Assembly: GCA_037176705.1 (NCBI GenBank)
Contig: CM073895.1
Span: 103,924,551-103,988,550 of the forward strand
Length of the DNA stretch: 64,000 nt
Direction: 5' to 3'
From: Molossus alvarezi
Lineage: Eukaryota; Chordata; Mammalia; Chiroptera; Molossidae
Each line of letters starts with the position of its first letter. Positions within the stretch are counted from its first letter, which is position 1. Of the stretch, positions 1-10,560 are shown in pieces. The position numbers were made by a program, and so were the translations under genes. The notes beneath the pieces were generated by a model. It was not told the origin of the DNA. It made no database searches and saw only the letters and a program-made list of their open reading frames with translations.

Positions 1-328
1 ACAAATAAAAAAAGGAACTAGTTTGATAACCCTATCAAATTAGTTTAATAATCTAATGTTATAAAGTTAGTTCCTTTAGAACAAACAGTAAAAAAATATC
101 TAAATTCCCTTTTTAACTAATGAGAATAATTATTCCTATTAACAGAGTTATTCTGGGATATTTTGTTGCAATTCAATTAGTCGTATATCCTTCCGAATCT
201 TCCAACATTAAACTTTTAGTTAGTTTGTTCTTTTATCTCTCTATGTATCTGGGACTTTTTTTCCCCACCTGTTAGTAGGGAAAAACTGAAATGTATCTGT
301 CGCTTACTATATACTAGGCTTTAAAAAA
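1..328. other. AT-rich stretch, no gene seen
   Basis: This is AT-rich single-copy-looking DNA. I see no open frame, no recognisable repeat and no regulatory signature. It ends at the poly(T) side of the first SINE. Confidence 0.4.
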
Positions 329-534
329 TTTTTTTTTCTTTATTGATTTTAGAGATAGAGGAAGTGAGAGAAAGAGCTAGAAACATCGATGAAAGAGAAC
401 ATCAATTGGCCGCCTCCTGCATGCCCCACAGTGGGTATCGGGCCCACGACCTGGGCATGTGCCCTGACTGGAAATCGAATTGGCGATCCCTTGGTGTGTG
501 GGTTGATGCTCAAGTATTGAGATACATTGGCTGG
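329..534 (-). mobile_element. Ves-type SINE (type A)
   Basis: The element is antisense: poly(T) and a TTTATTGATTTT block come first, then a GA-rich run, then the core, then the reverse complement of a tRNA-like head. It belongs to the group here called type A, whose core reads as 'gggcatgtgccctgac' on this strand. It lies at the edge of an antisense L1 3'UTR. I could not define a TSD. Confidence 0.85.
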
Positions 535-650
535 ATTCTCTGTTTTATTTTATTTTTTCTGTTTGCCCATTCCCTCCCCCCCCCCCTTTGGCCACCATCC
601 GTTTGTTCTCTGTATTTATGGAACATTTCTGTTTTTGTTTGTTTGTTCAT

Positions 651-744
651 TTTGTTTTCTTTTTAGATTTCACATACAAGTGTGAGATCATAAAATATTT
701 TGTTTTCTTTTTAGATTTCACATACAAGTGAGATCATAAAATAT
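651..744. repeat. 48-bp tandem duplication inside L1 3'UTR
   Basis: Two adjacent copies, about 651-698 and 699-744, begin 'tttgttttctttttagattt' and end in 'gatcataaaata'. They differ only by a 2-base 'tg' in the first copy. Normal L1 copies have one. This looks like a local slippage duplication after insertion. Confidence 0.85.
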
Positions 745-850
745 TTGTCTTTCTCTGTTTGACTTATTTCACTTAACATAATGCCCTCTGGGTTTGTCGA
801 TGTCATCGAAAATAGCAAGATTTTATTCTTCTTTATTTCTTTGAATTAAA

Positions 851-1052
851 TTTTTTTTCTTTATTGATTTTTAGAGAGAAAGGAAGGGAGAAGGAGAGAG
901 AGATAGAAACATCAATGAGTGAGGACATCGACTGCCCCCCCCCCTCACTGGGGATCGAGCCCACAACCTGGGCATGTGCCCTGACTGGGAATCGAACCTG
1001 CAACCTCTTGGTGCAGGGTCGATGCTCAACCACTGAGCCACACCGGCTGGGC
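851..1052 (-). mobile_element. Ves-type SINE (type A)
   Basis: A complete antisense copy: poly(T), GA-rich run, core, then 'caaccactgagccacaccgg', the reverse complement of the A-box head. The flanks 'ttgaattaaa' and 'ctgaattttaaa' may be a decayed TSD. It sits inside the antisense L1 3'UTR and is younger than it. Confidence 0.9.
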
Positions 1053-1080
1053 TGAATTTTAAAATTTTATTCTTTCCCTT

Positions 1081-2764
1081 TTTTCACATAAAAGTTCTTA
1101 GTTTATTAGTCCTCTCATGAAAATCTGCACAATCACCACAGGTAAAATCACTGAAGAACCTTTACCCGCACTGGCGTGTGCGTCCCCTGGCTGTCCTCAT
1201 TCTGTCCTTGCTCTGTTTTCTTGAGGTGCCATCCTCACACAGACCAGGTCTGGCGGGATCCAAGGACATTCATCAGCCGAAGCCTATTGTCTTGCCACCG
1301 CCATTCCGAATCCAAAGGCAAGGCTGCCATCTGGTGTGGTCTGTACGTTTTGGCTAGTTTTTCCAGAATTCCCATCGTGGCTACTGTTGCCTGCCAGGGT
1401 GAGGTGTGTCATGACCGTTGTTTCCGCCAAAGTCGTCAGGTGGTCATGGACTTCTCAGTCCCAACCGATCCTGGGTGGTTCATGATGGAGGCTGATCCTC
1501 CGGCAGCGGGGAGGAAATGAGCTGTTTCACTTTTCGCGTTGTAAGTATTCTTTTGTTCTTTTTCGTTCTTTTCATCTGAACAGAATAAACACTTCAATTT
1601 CATCTTGAATTTTCCCAAAGATAGAGGAGACGAGGGAACATGGGACACCTTATGAGTTTTCTCAGTCACGTCCCCAATGACAGCTGTGGAGGAAGAGACG
1701 CCGGTTGGCTTTCTGCCTTCCGTTGCTAGGATGGATGAAGGCTGACATTTATACTGAATAACTGTACATTTTATAAGGTAAGCCATGGTCTGGGAATTTT
1801 ATTAGCAAACTTAATTCACCAGCTTGTTTTTGTGTTCTGTTTAAAGAGCATATTCTTTTAGCTAAGACATACACTTTGGAGGGGAAATCCATTAATATTT
1901 TTACAGAAAAGTTGAGTTTTGCAAAAAGAGACTGTCTGTGTTTTCAAGACAAGCAGAAATAGACAAGTTTCTCGAAATATAAACCACTGTCTGTGTTGCA
2001 CAGCGAGTGACCTTCAAAAGTAGAACGCCGTGATTCTGCGCCCCTGGGCTGGGTCTCGGGGAGCTGTTCACTTAGTCCTTCCTCTGCACAGGGATCGTGC
2101 GGGCCGGGCACTTATTATCGGAACCATTTCCACCAGATTCTTCGTGTCAGTCCGAAGGTGCTAAAAGGCGGGTGAGGCCTGTCTGGTCCCACGCCTCCCT
2201 GCCCCGCGGGGCAAGGCTGTGCGCGCCAACAGAGCCCGCCTGAGTGGGTCACCCCCTCAGCAGGCAGGTGGGGGGCAGTGTGGAAGCCACTTGTCCTTCT
2301 TACTGTAACGTAATGACAACAAGCAGCATCCTAACCACTCTGCTGGGAGCCGCGGCTGCTGTTTACAGGTAAACAGAGACCTGCTGCCGGTTCGGATCCC
2401 AGGAACAAAATTCAGCCAGAAGACTGAAAACACAATTGTGTTTACAGACTGGTAGTGACATGCCAATGTCAGGTTGGTGGCGGAAGGAAAGGTCGTGTTT
2501 ACCGCAAGCGGGAGGGCGGTGCTGCGTCCCTGCGCTGAGAAACCTGCCTCCGATTGGTCGGTCCCGAAACTCTGGCTGGGGAAGACCCGGTTCCCAAACA
2601 CTGGCCGCAGGAGGCAGCCCCATCCCCCCATTGTGTACATGACTGTGGTTGCTGCGGGGGGAGCTCCCTCCTCCAAAGACTGCCGGTGGGTCAGGCCCTT
2701 TAAGGCAGAAAGGCGCACGGGTGGCAAGTACCCGCTCTGTGGGGAACCTGAGACCACCCGTTCT
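1081..2764. other. Mostly single-copy DNA, no gene supported
   Basis: AT-rich to about 2000, then GC-rich. An open frame at 1176-1520 (+, 114 codons) and overlapping frames on both strands at 2257-2827 show no family motif, no good start context and no codon pattern. I read them as chance frames. I see no repeat family in the stretch. Confidence 0.4.
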
Positions 2765-2890
2765 GCCACGGACCTTCAGTGTGACCTCGAGCAACTGCTT
2801 AAGCTTTCGTAGCCGGCATTTCATCATCTATACACTAAGAATAACATTGTTCACCTCTTGGGAGGAGAAAAGGCATGCACAGAAATAATA
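2765..2890 (+). mobile_element. MIR SINE relic
   Basis: The order 'gtgtgacctcgagcaactgc', 'cttaagcttt', a 'catttcatcatctatacact' block and 'aataacattgttcacctc' follows the MIR core and 3' half (splice-like 'tcatctgtaaaatgg' position). It is heavily diverged, as expected for this ancient mammalian SINE. Confidence 0.7.
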
Positions 2891-4440
2891 AGTGGGGAAT
2901 GATTTATTTCCAAAGCGCCTGGTGGTGAGCATTCCACAAACAGTAGCTGTTGCAATCACAGGGAAATCTGGGGAGAGAGCCTTGTATCGGAGCAGCGGGT
3001 ACCAACTGGTGATCGGACCGGAGCTGGGCCCGCGCTGGGCCGCAGACCGGGCGCCAGGTGGTTGGGCAGCGCGGCAGCGCGTCTGCTTTGGATTTTCCGA
3101 GCCTCGTGTCCTGGGAAGGTCCTCGTCCCCAGGCAAACCTCCCTGGGCGAGCAGTGGGGGCAAGGACGGTGCCTCGCTGAGGGTTGCTCCTGCGCTGACC
3201 GCTGTGTCGCACAGCCCAGCCTTCGGTGGAAGGAGCCTAACAGAGACCATCCTGGGCCCGGGCTCCAATCCTCCTTAATAGCTTTAATTGGCGCCAGGGT
3301 TATCTGGCAAGGCTGCTTCACTGAGCCTGCTGGGCAAATCCCCTCCCCACCGAGAGGCGGTGACTGGGGTGTCAGGGACAGGACTTCCCCCCTCTCCAGA
3401 GGAAAACCGCGCAGAATGTTCCGGGGGCGCTGCCAGCCAGCTGCCTTCTGGGTGCAGCTCCACAGTGAAGCCGGGTCCTTCCCAGCCTGGTCCACCCCAG
3501 GAGTGAGCTCACCGCGGAGCCCACATCGTCGGCCCGGCCTGGACCTCAGCTCAGCGCTGAGGCTGGAATCCAGACTCGGGGTTACCAGCCTGATGCTCCA
3601 GGCCCAGGGCCACGGCCTGACGTCTGACTTGCTGTCAGACTCGGCCGCACCCAGCCTGTCTGACGTGTGGACGCTGCAGATCAGCATTCCCAGGACCCTG
3701 GCAGTGCTTCCGAGTCCTCCTCTGAGAGCCAGAGTGAAGGCTGTGGATTAGGACCATTCTTGGCGGCATTCAGAACACGTGTGCGCATGGAAAGCCGTGG
3801 TTGAGATGTTGTAGCAGGTAACTGGCTGGGCTGGTTTACGGAGCATGTGATCCCCGGGGCTCCTGTGCACAGCAGCACCCCCGCCCCAGTACAAGGACTG
3901 TCTTTGGGTGTAGGGGTGGGTTCGTCTTGCTGCTTCTCCCTGATGTTCAAGCTTCTGGAGTGCCCTGCTCCTAGGCTCGGGGCTCTCTGCCCCTGGCCTC
4001 TGCCCCCTGCTTCTGCCATTGTGCCCCTTCTCTGCCTCTGACATGGACACTGTTCTGCCCACCACAGTGAGACCTGCATTGGGGGGGTGGGGAGGCCGGG
4101 TCAGAGGGGAACACAGGGCTGTCTCTGTCCTGGAATGGACCTACCCGTGTGGGGGCAGGGCAGGTGACCCAACATGGCACAGTGCGTCCCTCAGCACGGT
4201 GGCGACACGGATGGACCAGGAGAGAAGGACTGTATGCCTGGGATGGGCCTGAGTTGCTCCTCCTTGGACTGTTCAGGCCTCACCGGAGAAGACTATGTCC
4301 ACGTCCATGTAAACATAAACGTATATATCAGAAAGCGTTTCTGAGAGGCTAATGTTCAAGAATTAATTTAAATATGAGTAAGAAATAGTCCTGTCTTGAA
4401 ATAGTCTTATAAAGCAGACAAATAGTAGGAAATCACAACC
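2891..4440. other. GC-rich single-copy DNA, no gene supported
   Basis: Several overlapping frames on both strands between 2892 and 4352 (longest 243 codons, antisense, and 229 codons, sense) are open because the DNA is GC-rich. None has a recognisable domain, and they contradict each other. CpG is present but not dense enough for a clear island. Confidence 0.4.
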
Positions 4441-4640
4441 AGTGGAACTGGTGTATGTTTTGCTACTGAAACAGATGATCATCAAACTGAAAAACATAAA
4501 ATTCTGTGGCTAAAAACAACAGATGCATCATCTTGTACTTCTGGAAGTCAGGGGTCCAGCCAGGCTGGGAGGGCTGATTTCCTCTGGAGGCTGAGGGGAG
4601 AACCTGGTGTGATAGCCCACACAGGGTGACGTGTTGTTAT
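4441..4640. repeat. Ancient interspersed repeat-like stretch, unassigned
   Basis: 'ctgtggctaaaaacaacag' followed by 'cttctggaagtcaggggtcc' and 'cctctggaggctgaggggag' resembles a common placental ancient repeat in which a 'gtggcttaaaacaac' block precedes 'agttctggaggc'. I do not assign a family. Confidence 0.35.
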
Positions 4641-4884
4641 GCCCGGACGATTCTATAAACGGTAAGTAACACGCACGTACACCTACAGGCACCTACTGTG
4701 TTTGCAGCCTGTGCAGGATTCCGGGAGTGCTTCTGTGAGCCAGGCAGGCGTGGCCCATCACCCTCTCACGGAGAGCATGCGTGGGCCCAGAAAAGGAGCC
4801 GGTCGGGCACGAGGGAAGGCTTTGCTTCGGAGATGTGCCCAGGCCAAGTGTACAAAGACGGTACAAGATCTAGGCTGCTAGTAG

Positions 4885-5060
4885 CCAAAGAAATGCAGAT
4901 TAAAATAGGGACAAGACACCATTTCACAGCCATCAGACTGGGCCAACATTAAAAAGCCTGACAATGCCAAGTACCGCTGAGGGTGTGAGAACACGGGAGC
5001 TGTTCCACGCCGCCAGTGGGAACGGACATGGAAGAGCAGTTAGACAAGTCAGCTCACAGC
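4885..5060 (+). mobile_element. Old L1, ORF2 3' end fragment
   Basis: 'aaatgcagattaaaataggg' through 'gacaccatttcacagccatc' and 'gctgagggtgtgagaacacg' matches the conserved 3' end of L1 ORF2 (region coding for the cysteine-rich C terminus). It is decayed and broken by the hAT-like element that follows. Confidence 0.6.
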
Positions 5061-5096
5061 CCAGCGGGTCCTCATCCAGGCAGGGGCCCCGGGCAA

Positions 5097-5565
5097 CAGT
5101 TCTCAAAGTTGTCTCCCAGCACCCTTCCAGAGGGTCCAGGAGGCCAAAGCTGTTTTCATAATAGCATCACAGTGTTTGTGTTTTACTCTCGTGCTCTCCC
5201 GAGTGTCCAGAGGAGGCTCTGAACGCTTGACGATGTGTGACGATCACTGCAGTTCGAATACAGAGGCAGGAAGGGAGGATCTTGCTTCCTTTATTACAAC
5301 CAGACAGTAGAGATTTGCAAAAGTATTAAACAAGTTCACCTTTCTTTCTACTTTTTTTGAAAAGTTATAGTTGTTTATCTTCTATATGTTATTTTTAAAA
5401 TTTAAAAACAGTATTATAACATTTTTAAATATTTTGAACTTTCTCAGTTTTAGTTTCTAATATGGTAAACATTGTTGGTATAATACACACAAAAACGCTT
5501 CTTGGGGTCCCCAATAATTTTTAAAGTATAAAGGGTCCTGAGACCAAAAGTTTTGAGAGTCACTG
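5097..5565. mobile_element. Non-autonomous hAT-like DNA transposon relic
   Basis: The ends form short imperfect inverted repeats: 'cagttctcaaagtt' on the left and 'ttttgagagtcactg' on the right. These are typical of hAT/Charlie-type ends (CAGTGGTTCTCAA class). The right part contains 'ggggtccccaataattttta', a signature seen in old mammalian hAT elements. No transposase frame. The 8-bp TSD is no longer readable. It sits inside an old sense L1. Confidence 0.6.
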
Positions 5566-6735
5566 TTCTAGAGAATTTTTCACACCTGTGTATAAAAAGA
5601 CATAGATGTTCATTTCAACACTGTTTTTTTAATTTTATTATTTTTAAATTAATTAATTTATTTTTGTTACATGTTTCCCCTTTTCACCCCACTGATTCCC
5701 CCTTCCCCCTCCCTTCCTGCCCTGTCCCCAGCTTTGTTGTCCATGTCCATTGTTCATGCACACATGCATATAAGTTCTGTGGTTTATCTCTCCCCCCCAC
5801 CCCCTCTTCAGGGGATTGTCAGTCTGTACCCCACTTCCACATCTATGGGACTACCCTGTTCCTCAGACTGTTATGTTCATTATCTTCCACAAATAAGTGA
5901 GATCATGTCAACACTGTTTTTGAGAGCAAGAAATAGAAAACAATTTGAATAACCATCTGGGTGGGACTTGCATAAATGTTGATGATGCATTTATAAAATA
6001 GCACATCATACAGCCGTTAAAGTGGATGGAACAGGTGTGTCTGAATCAACATTAAAACCTCAAAGTCATTGATGAAAGATGAAAATCATCTTAAAAAATA
6101 TATATTTAGCATTATTCTACTTATATAAAATACAAAGACATAAAAGTCACCCCAGTTATTTTTGGATTCATATAGATATAATTAAATTGTAAAGTATAAA
6201 TGGCTAACGTAGACAATCATGAGAATAGCAAGTGCCGGCGAGGCTGTGGAGCAACTAGAACTCTCGGGCTGCCGGGCCACACAAGAGCTCAGCTGCTCTG
6301 GAAAACAGTCGGCATCTCTCGTAAGCTTCCACACAAACCTGTCATGGGGTCCAGCCACTCCACACCCGGGCATTTCCCCAAGAGAAGTAAAAGGCTGGTG
6401 TTCACACAAAGACCTGCACATGAATTCATGACTGCCCCAAACTGGAAACACCCCCAAACTCCTTCAGCAGGTATACCCATACAATGGAATACTAGCCAGC
6501 AACAAAAGAAAAAATTATTAATATATGCAACAGCCTGAATGAATCTCCAAGCATACTGCTGAGTGGAGGAAGCCAGTCTCAAAATAGCACATACTGTATA
6601 TATCATATTTTTGAAAAGTCAGCATTATAGTGACGAGGAATGGGGTCAGTGTGTGAGGCTCAGTGGATGCCAGGGGTTGGGATAGCAGGAGGGTGACTAG
6701 TAGGAGAGAGTTTCTGGAAGTAATGAGCTCTTCTG
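5566..6735 (+). mobile_element. Old L1 ORF2 3' end and 3'UTR, sense, interrupted
   Basis: 5566-5628 and 5908-6060 carry 'gaaatagaaaacaatttgaa' and 'cagccgttaaagtggatgga', and 6195-6620 carry 'caagtgccggcgaggctgtg', 'gcaactagaactctcgggct' and 'acaatggaatactagccagc'. All are decayed L1 ORF2-end blocks. The two partly repeat each other, so two overlapping L1 3' ends may be joined here. A younger antisense L1 end is inserted at 5629-5907. Confidence 0.6.
5629..5907 (-). mobile_element. Young L1 3'-end-only insertion with 14-bp TSD
   Basis: An antisense, severely 5'-truncated L1 of the same family as the 31.7-35.2 kb copy: it aligns to about 31682-31950. It holds only the last 8 or so codons of ORF2 ('atgatctcacttatttgtgg' on its sense strand) and the short C/G-rich 3'UTR. 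A perfect TSD 'tcaacactgttttt' lies at 5615-5628 and 5908-5921. Confidence 0.92.
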
Positions 6736-6737
6736 TA

Positions 6738-6761
6738 GTGTGTGTGTATATATATATATAT
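6738..6761. repeat. (TG)n(TA)n microsatellite
   Basis: Alternating tg then ta dinucleotides directly precede the poly(T) side of the next SINE. Confidence 0.9.
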
Positions 6762-6962
6762 TTTTCCTTTATTTTATTTATTTTTAGAGAGAGAAAGTGG
6801 GGGGAGCACTGATGTGAGAGAGAAACACCAATCAGCTGCCTCGCGAACATGCCCACCTGGGATCACAGGTGCAGCCTGAGTGTGTGTCCCGATGGGGGTC
6901 AGGTCTGCCACCTCCCAGTGCACAGGGTGACAGTCCCAGAAGCTGAGTCGCAGCAGCCAGGA
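6762..6962 (-). mobile_element. Divergent Ves-type SINE
   Basis: It keeps the order of a Ves copy: 'tttattttatttatttttag', a GA run, 'gatgtgagagagaaacacc', a core, then 'gctgagtcgcagcagccagg' as reverse complement of the head. The core differs more from the consensus than its neighbours, so it is probably an older copy. Confidence 0.7.
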
Positions 6963-7102
6963 CCCATCCATGTCTGATGAATCTGTGTATGTGCTGAAGT
7001 CCACAGCACTGTACACAAAATCAAAACAGTAAATTTTTATATTATTTTAAACATTTATTTTTTGAAAAATTTCCCTTTTTAACTCTTTAAACTTTTTATT
7101 TT

Positions 7103-7326
7103 TTGTTAACCCTCACCTGAGGATATTTTCTATTGATTTTTAGACAGAGTGGCAGGGAGGGACAAGAGAGAGAGAGAAACATTGACTGGTTGCCTCCCGC
7201 GTGACCCTGACTAGGGCCAGAGATTGAACCTGCAACCCAGATACATGCCCTTGACTGGGAATCAAACCCCAAACCCTTCGGTCTGGGGGCTGACACTCTA
7301 ACCGCTGAGCCAAACCAGCCAGGGCC
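7103..7326 (-). mobile_element. Ves-type SINE (type B)
   Basis: Begins with 'ttaaccctcacctgaggata', the type B tail reversed, and ends 'cgctgagccaaaccagccag' plus 'ggcc'. Type B copies carry a '...tttggctcagcggttagag' head and a tail ending 'cctcgggtgaggatta' on their sense strand. Confidence 0.9.
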
Positions 7327-7369
7327 ACATTCTATTTTATTGTTAAAATATCCAGCCTCCTCTATCCTG

Positions 7370-7600
7370 TGACTGTTTCTCAAACTTAATTTTAATGACC
7401 TTGACAGGTTTGAGAAGAGGTCAGCTATTTTGTAGATTATTTCTCAATTGGGGTTTGCTGTTTTTCTTATAATTAGACTGAGATTTGGGGCTTGGGGAGA
7501 CAGAACACAGAGAAGGTGCCTTTCATCGCATCACATCATGGGTAGTCCATCAATGACTCATCTCTGCTCACGTTGACTTAGATCACCTGAGGCATGGAGA
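7370..7600. mobile_element. Old LINE-like 3'UTR relic
   Basis: 'tattttgtagattatttctc', 'aattggggtttgctg', 'attagactgagatttggggc' and 'catcgcatcacatcatgggt' occur in this order in a common mammalian old-LINE 3' region. Assignment is tentative. Confidence 0.35.
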
Positions 7601-8490
7601 GGGGACAGGAGAAGAGGGGACAGGAGAAGACGCGAGTGGGGCGTGAACCTGCACAGCTGTGCAGAGAGCTGGGGAGACACAGGGACGGCGGCAGAGCAGC
7701 TCCTGCCCCGGAGCAGGGGGCTCAGCCCCACTCAGAGGTCCCCAAACAGCAACAAAGAAGGAGTGGGAGCCCAGGCAGCTTGGACAGTGGGAATCAGAGG
7801 AGATGGGCCCACCAGAAGCACTAAGCACTATCCCAGGCACAGTCCTCCCCACCTGGAGCAAATGGAAGCACCCTCCTCCACCTGTGGACCAGCTCTGGGC
7901 TGGAAATCACACCCCAGCGCAGGCCAGGTGGCGCTGGGAATTCGGACATCCGGCCAGGCGAGCCCTGCCCAGGGAGAGCTGGCCATGCTGAAAGACTAAG
8001 GAGGCAAGCAGGGCATTCCACCCCCCCTATTCTTTCCTGCTTGGGGTGGTGACCAATGGGTGCCAGCAACCCAGGCAGAGCTGAGGCATTGGAAGGGAGG
8101 CAGAGACTGTCTGCCCCTCCTATAAGCTACAAGCACCACCGCCAAGGCAAATCTCCTTAAACCATCCTGACTAGACCTGATACCCCACAGAGCCAGTGCC
8201 ATGGGGGAAGGCAAGGCAGCCCCGAACAAGTACACACACACCCCCAAACAAGCATGACAACAATAACAGCAACAAACCTTGGACCTGCTGTTTATGGAGC
8301 TCACTGGGTTTTGCTCCGATGTTGGAACTGACCCCTTGGGTGTGGGTCCCTGTCCTCTCGGACAGTTCTGTGGTGCAGGCCAGTGTGACTCTGTCCTCAA
8401 GCCTCCACTGAATCCCTGTGGTGTGGGGTTCCAGGTGTCAGATGGACAGGCTACCTTAGCCCAGGGGCTGGAGGGTGATGGCCAGAGAGT
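7601..8490. other. GC-rich single-copy DNA, no gene supported
   Basis: Frames on both strands (for example 7643-7999 + and 7996-8550 -) overlap each other and show no family motif. A small duplicate 'gaggggacaggagaagaggg' lies at about 7600-7630. I see nothing else. Confidence 0.35.
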
Positions 8491-8640
8491 GGAGGCTTTC
8501 TTTTTGGGGTGATGAATATGTCCTGGCTTTGGACAGTGGTGATGGTGCACAACACAGGGACTGTACTAAAACACTGAAGTGCACACTAAGGGGGAATTGT
8601 ATAACGTGTGAATTACATAGCAATTAAGCTAAAGCCATGA
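8491..8640 (+). mobile_element. Old L1 3' end
   Basis: 'gacagtggtgatggtgcaca', 'tactaaaacactgaagtgca' and 'gtgaattacatagcaattaa' match the terminal 3'UTR of older mammalian L1 (sense). It ends near where an A tail would be. Confidence 0.7.
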
Positions 8641-8880
8641 ACATGACAAAGAGGGCAAGACGTCTGACGGGAGTGTGCAGGCTGGGGGGAGCGGCAAGCA
8701 GAGGGGCCTGGAACCCGCAGGGAGGCGCCCGCAGGACAGGCCCGGCCGCTGCGGGTTGATCCAAGGGGCCCGTCTAAGGAGAGCTTGTGGGGAGGCGGGC
8801 TGTACCCAAAGGGCCGGCTTCATCCCTTGGTTCTTTCCTCAGTAGCTACAGAGAACCCTCTGTACACTGATGCAATGCAG

Positions 8881-8997
8881 GGGTGGGCAAAAGTAGGTTA
8901 ATAATAATAATAATAAATGATAATACAATAATTAATAAAGTAATAGTAATATGAGTGAGCTGTTTAGCATACTCACAATTGTAAACCCACCCTTGTA
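8881..8997. mobile_element. Mariner-like MITE palindrome (candidate)
   Basis: The left end 'gggtgggcaaaagtaggtta' and the right end 'ttgtaaacccacccttgta' are imperfect inverted repeats. The right copy has lost the internal 'tacttttg'. Between them is AT-rich trinucleotide-like DNA. A TA is present at the right edge. The shape and the TGGGCAAAAGTAGG end suggest a small Tc1/mariner-derived element. No coding capacity. Confidence 0.5.
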
Positions 8998-8999
8998 TA

Positions 9000-9274
9000 T
9001 GACTATCAAAAGAAAGATAAAATGGTCAAGATTTTCAAGAAGAAAGTAATCATAAAAAAAGCAACCAAAAATCAAATAGACAACCAATGTTTCAACAGCA
9101 ACCAGAAGCAAAAAGACAGTAGAATAATAATGTTTTCTAAAATTTTAAAGAAAAGAAGTTAAATCCAAAATTTTATATTCAAACATACTGTTATTTAAAT
9201 GTGAAAAGACAATAAAAATATTTATAGAATATATGCCCCAAACACCCACTGTAAAAGCACTCAGAGAGAGGGAA
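9000..9274 (+). mobile_element. Old L1 fragment (ORF1 3' part)
   Basis: 'ccaaaattttatattcaaac', 'atactgttatttaaatgtga' and 'agacaataaaaatattta' parallel the conserved ORF1 3' region also seen in L1-A at 11630-11690. It directly precedes the L1-A 5'UTR and may be part of the host element L1-A jumped into. Confidence 0.5.
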
Positions 9275-9697
9275 GAGATGGCTGGGCAGGACCGAGTGTG
9301 CGTGAGTGAGAGGCGAGAGCGAGTGTGAGTGCACGGGAGGGTGGACGACCAACCTTGAGCAGTGCAGAGGCACAGGGCGGACGGCTCTTGTGCTGTGGAC
9401 GGACCGCGGCCGGCAGGTGGTGAGCGGCACGTCAGCAATCATTTCCCTGCGTGGCCAGGAGGCCCTGCCATTTTGAAGGATCCCGGGACTTCCCTGGGAG
9501 GAGGAAACGGAGAGTGGCTGGGGCCCAGCGACCTGAGTCCACTGGAGCGCCCTGCACCATCCGTCCACTGGACGCAGCTGCGTTGGCGCGGCCAGCACAC
9601 AGTAGGTGCCTGCAGCAGCAGCCGAGACCAGCCAGGCGCGAGCCCACCCCCAGCAGCAGCGGTGGCTCGCCCAGACCCACGGTGGCGCAGCGGCTCG

Positions 9698-9830
9698 CAG
9701 GCTCCAGGCCACCCAGGCTCCAGACCCACCCAGGCTCCAGGCCACCCAGGCTCCAGACCCACCCAGGCTCCAGGCCCACTCAGGCCCCAGGCCCACCCAG
9801 GCCCCAGGCCCACCCAGGCTCGTGGCCTGG
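9698..9830. repeat. 16-17 bp tandem array in L1-A 5'UTR
   Basis: About eight units of the type 'caggctccaggccaccc' / 'caggctccagacccaccc', with a higher-order alternation in the first half and 'caggccccaggcccaccc' variants in the second. It explains the open frames with glycine/tryptophan or proline repeats here. Confidence 0.9.
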
Positions 9831-10258
9831 GGCAGCGCAGCAGCCCGCCCAGGCTCAAGGTAGCCCGCCCCTGCTCGTGGGGGCAGTAGCACCAGCTTAG
9901 AAGCCCGGCACCTCCCCGCAACAGCAACAGTGACTGGGCAGGAGTAGAGCCCCACCGCCAACCGCATTAGCAGTTCAGATTAGCAGCTGAAACCATCCCC
10001 AGCGGCATAAGCAAAGGCTGATCAGGAGCGGTGCCCCAGCCCAAGCAGCAGGGCTAGGGCAGCTGAGACCTGCACCTGACAACTGCAGCAGTGGAGTTGG
10101 AGTGGAGCCCCTCCCCCCAGTAGCAGCAAAATCCCAGGTGTGGAGCATCCTCAGCCTCCAACAGCAGTAAAAGATTGGGACCTGAGAGCACCCCCTGGCA
10201 GAAGCAACTGATCAGGAGCTGAGCCCCACCCGGCAGCAGGGTTCCCCAACAGCAAACC

Positions 10259-10560
10259 AGTGGGACCCATGAACCCCAGCAGCATAGCAGAGGGACCCAT
10301 GAACCCCAGAAGTGCACCAGTGGAACCCACGAACCCCAGCAGCATACCAAGGAAACCTATAAACCTCAGAAGGACACCAGCTGGACTCATGCACCCCAGC
10401 AGCATAGTAAGGGACCCTCGAACCCCAGCAGTGTACTAGTGAAACCCCACACACCCCAACAGTGTACCAGTGGAACCCCACATACCCCAACAACATACTA
10501 GCAGGTCCCACACACCCCAGCAGGGCACTAGGTGGACCCGTGCACCCCAGGCAGCAGCAC
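10259..10560. repeat. 30-bp x 10 tandem array in L1-A 5'UTR
   Basis: Ten consecutive units of 29-31 bp, each of the form 'agtgggacccatgaacccca' followed by 'gcagcatacc' or a variant. Because 30 is a multiple of 3, every frame shows a 10-residue repeat, which explains the three antisense frames in 10054-10562. A 70-bp duplication flanks the array. Confidence 0.92.

Larger units (their letters stand above)
541..1080 (-). mobile_element. L1 3'UTR fragment, antisense, interrupted
   Basis: Positions 541-850 and about 1053-1080 match the usual placental L1 3'UTR read backwards: a C-rich run, then 'gtttgttctctgtat', a 'cacatacaagtgagatcat' block and the 'tttcacttaacataatgccctctgggt' region (given here in part). 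A Ves SINE splits it at 851-1052. Positions 651-744 hold a short internal tandem duplication. Confidence 0.75.

Noticed and set aside
1176..1520. 114-codon sense frame in low-GC DNA
   Set aside because: Somewhat long for its composition but no motif, no partner exon, no repeat-protein similarity that I recognise.
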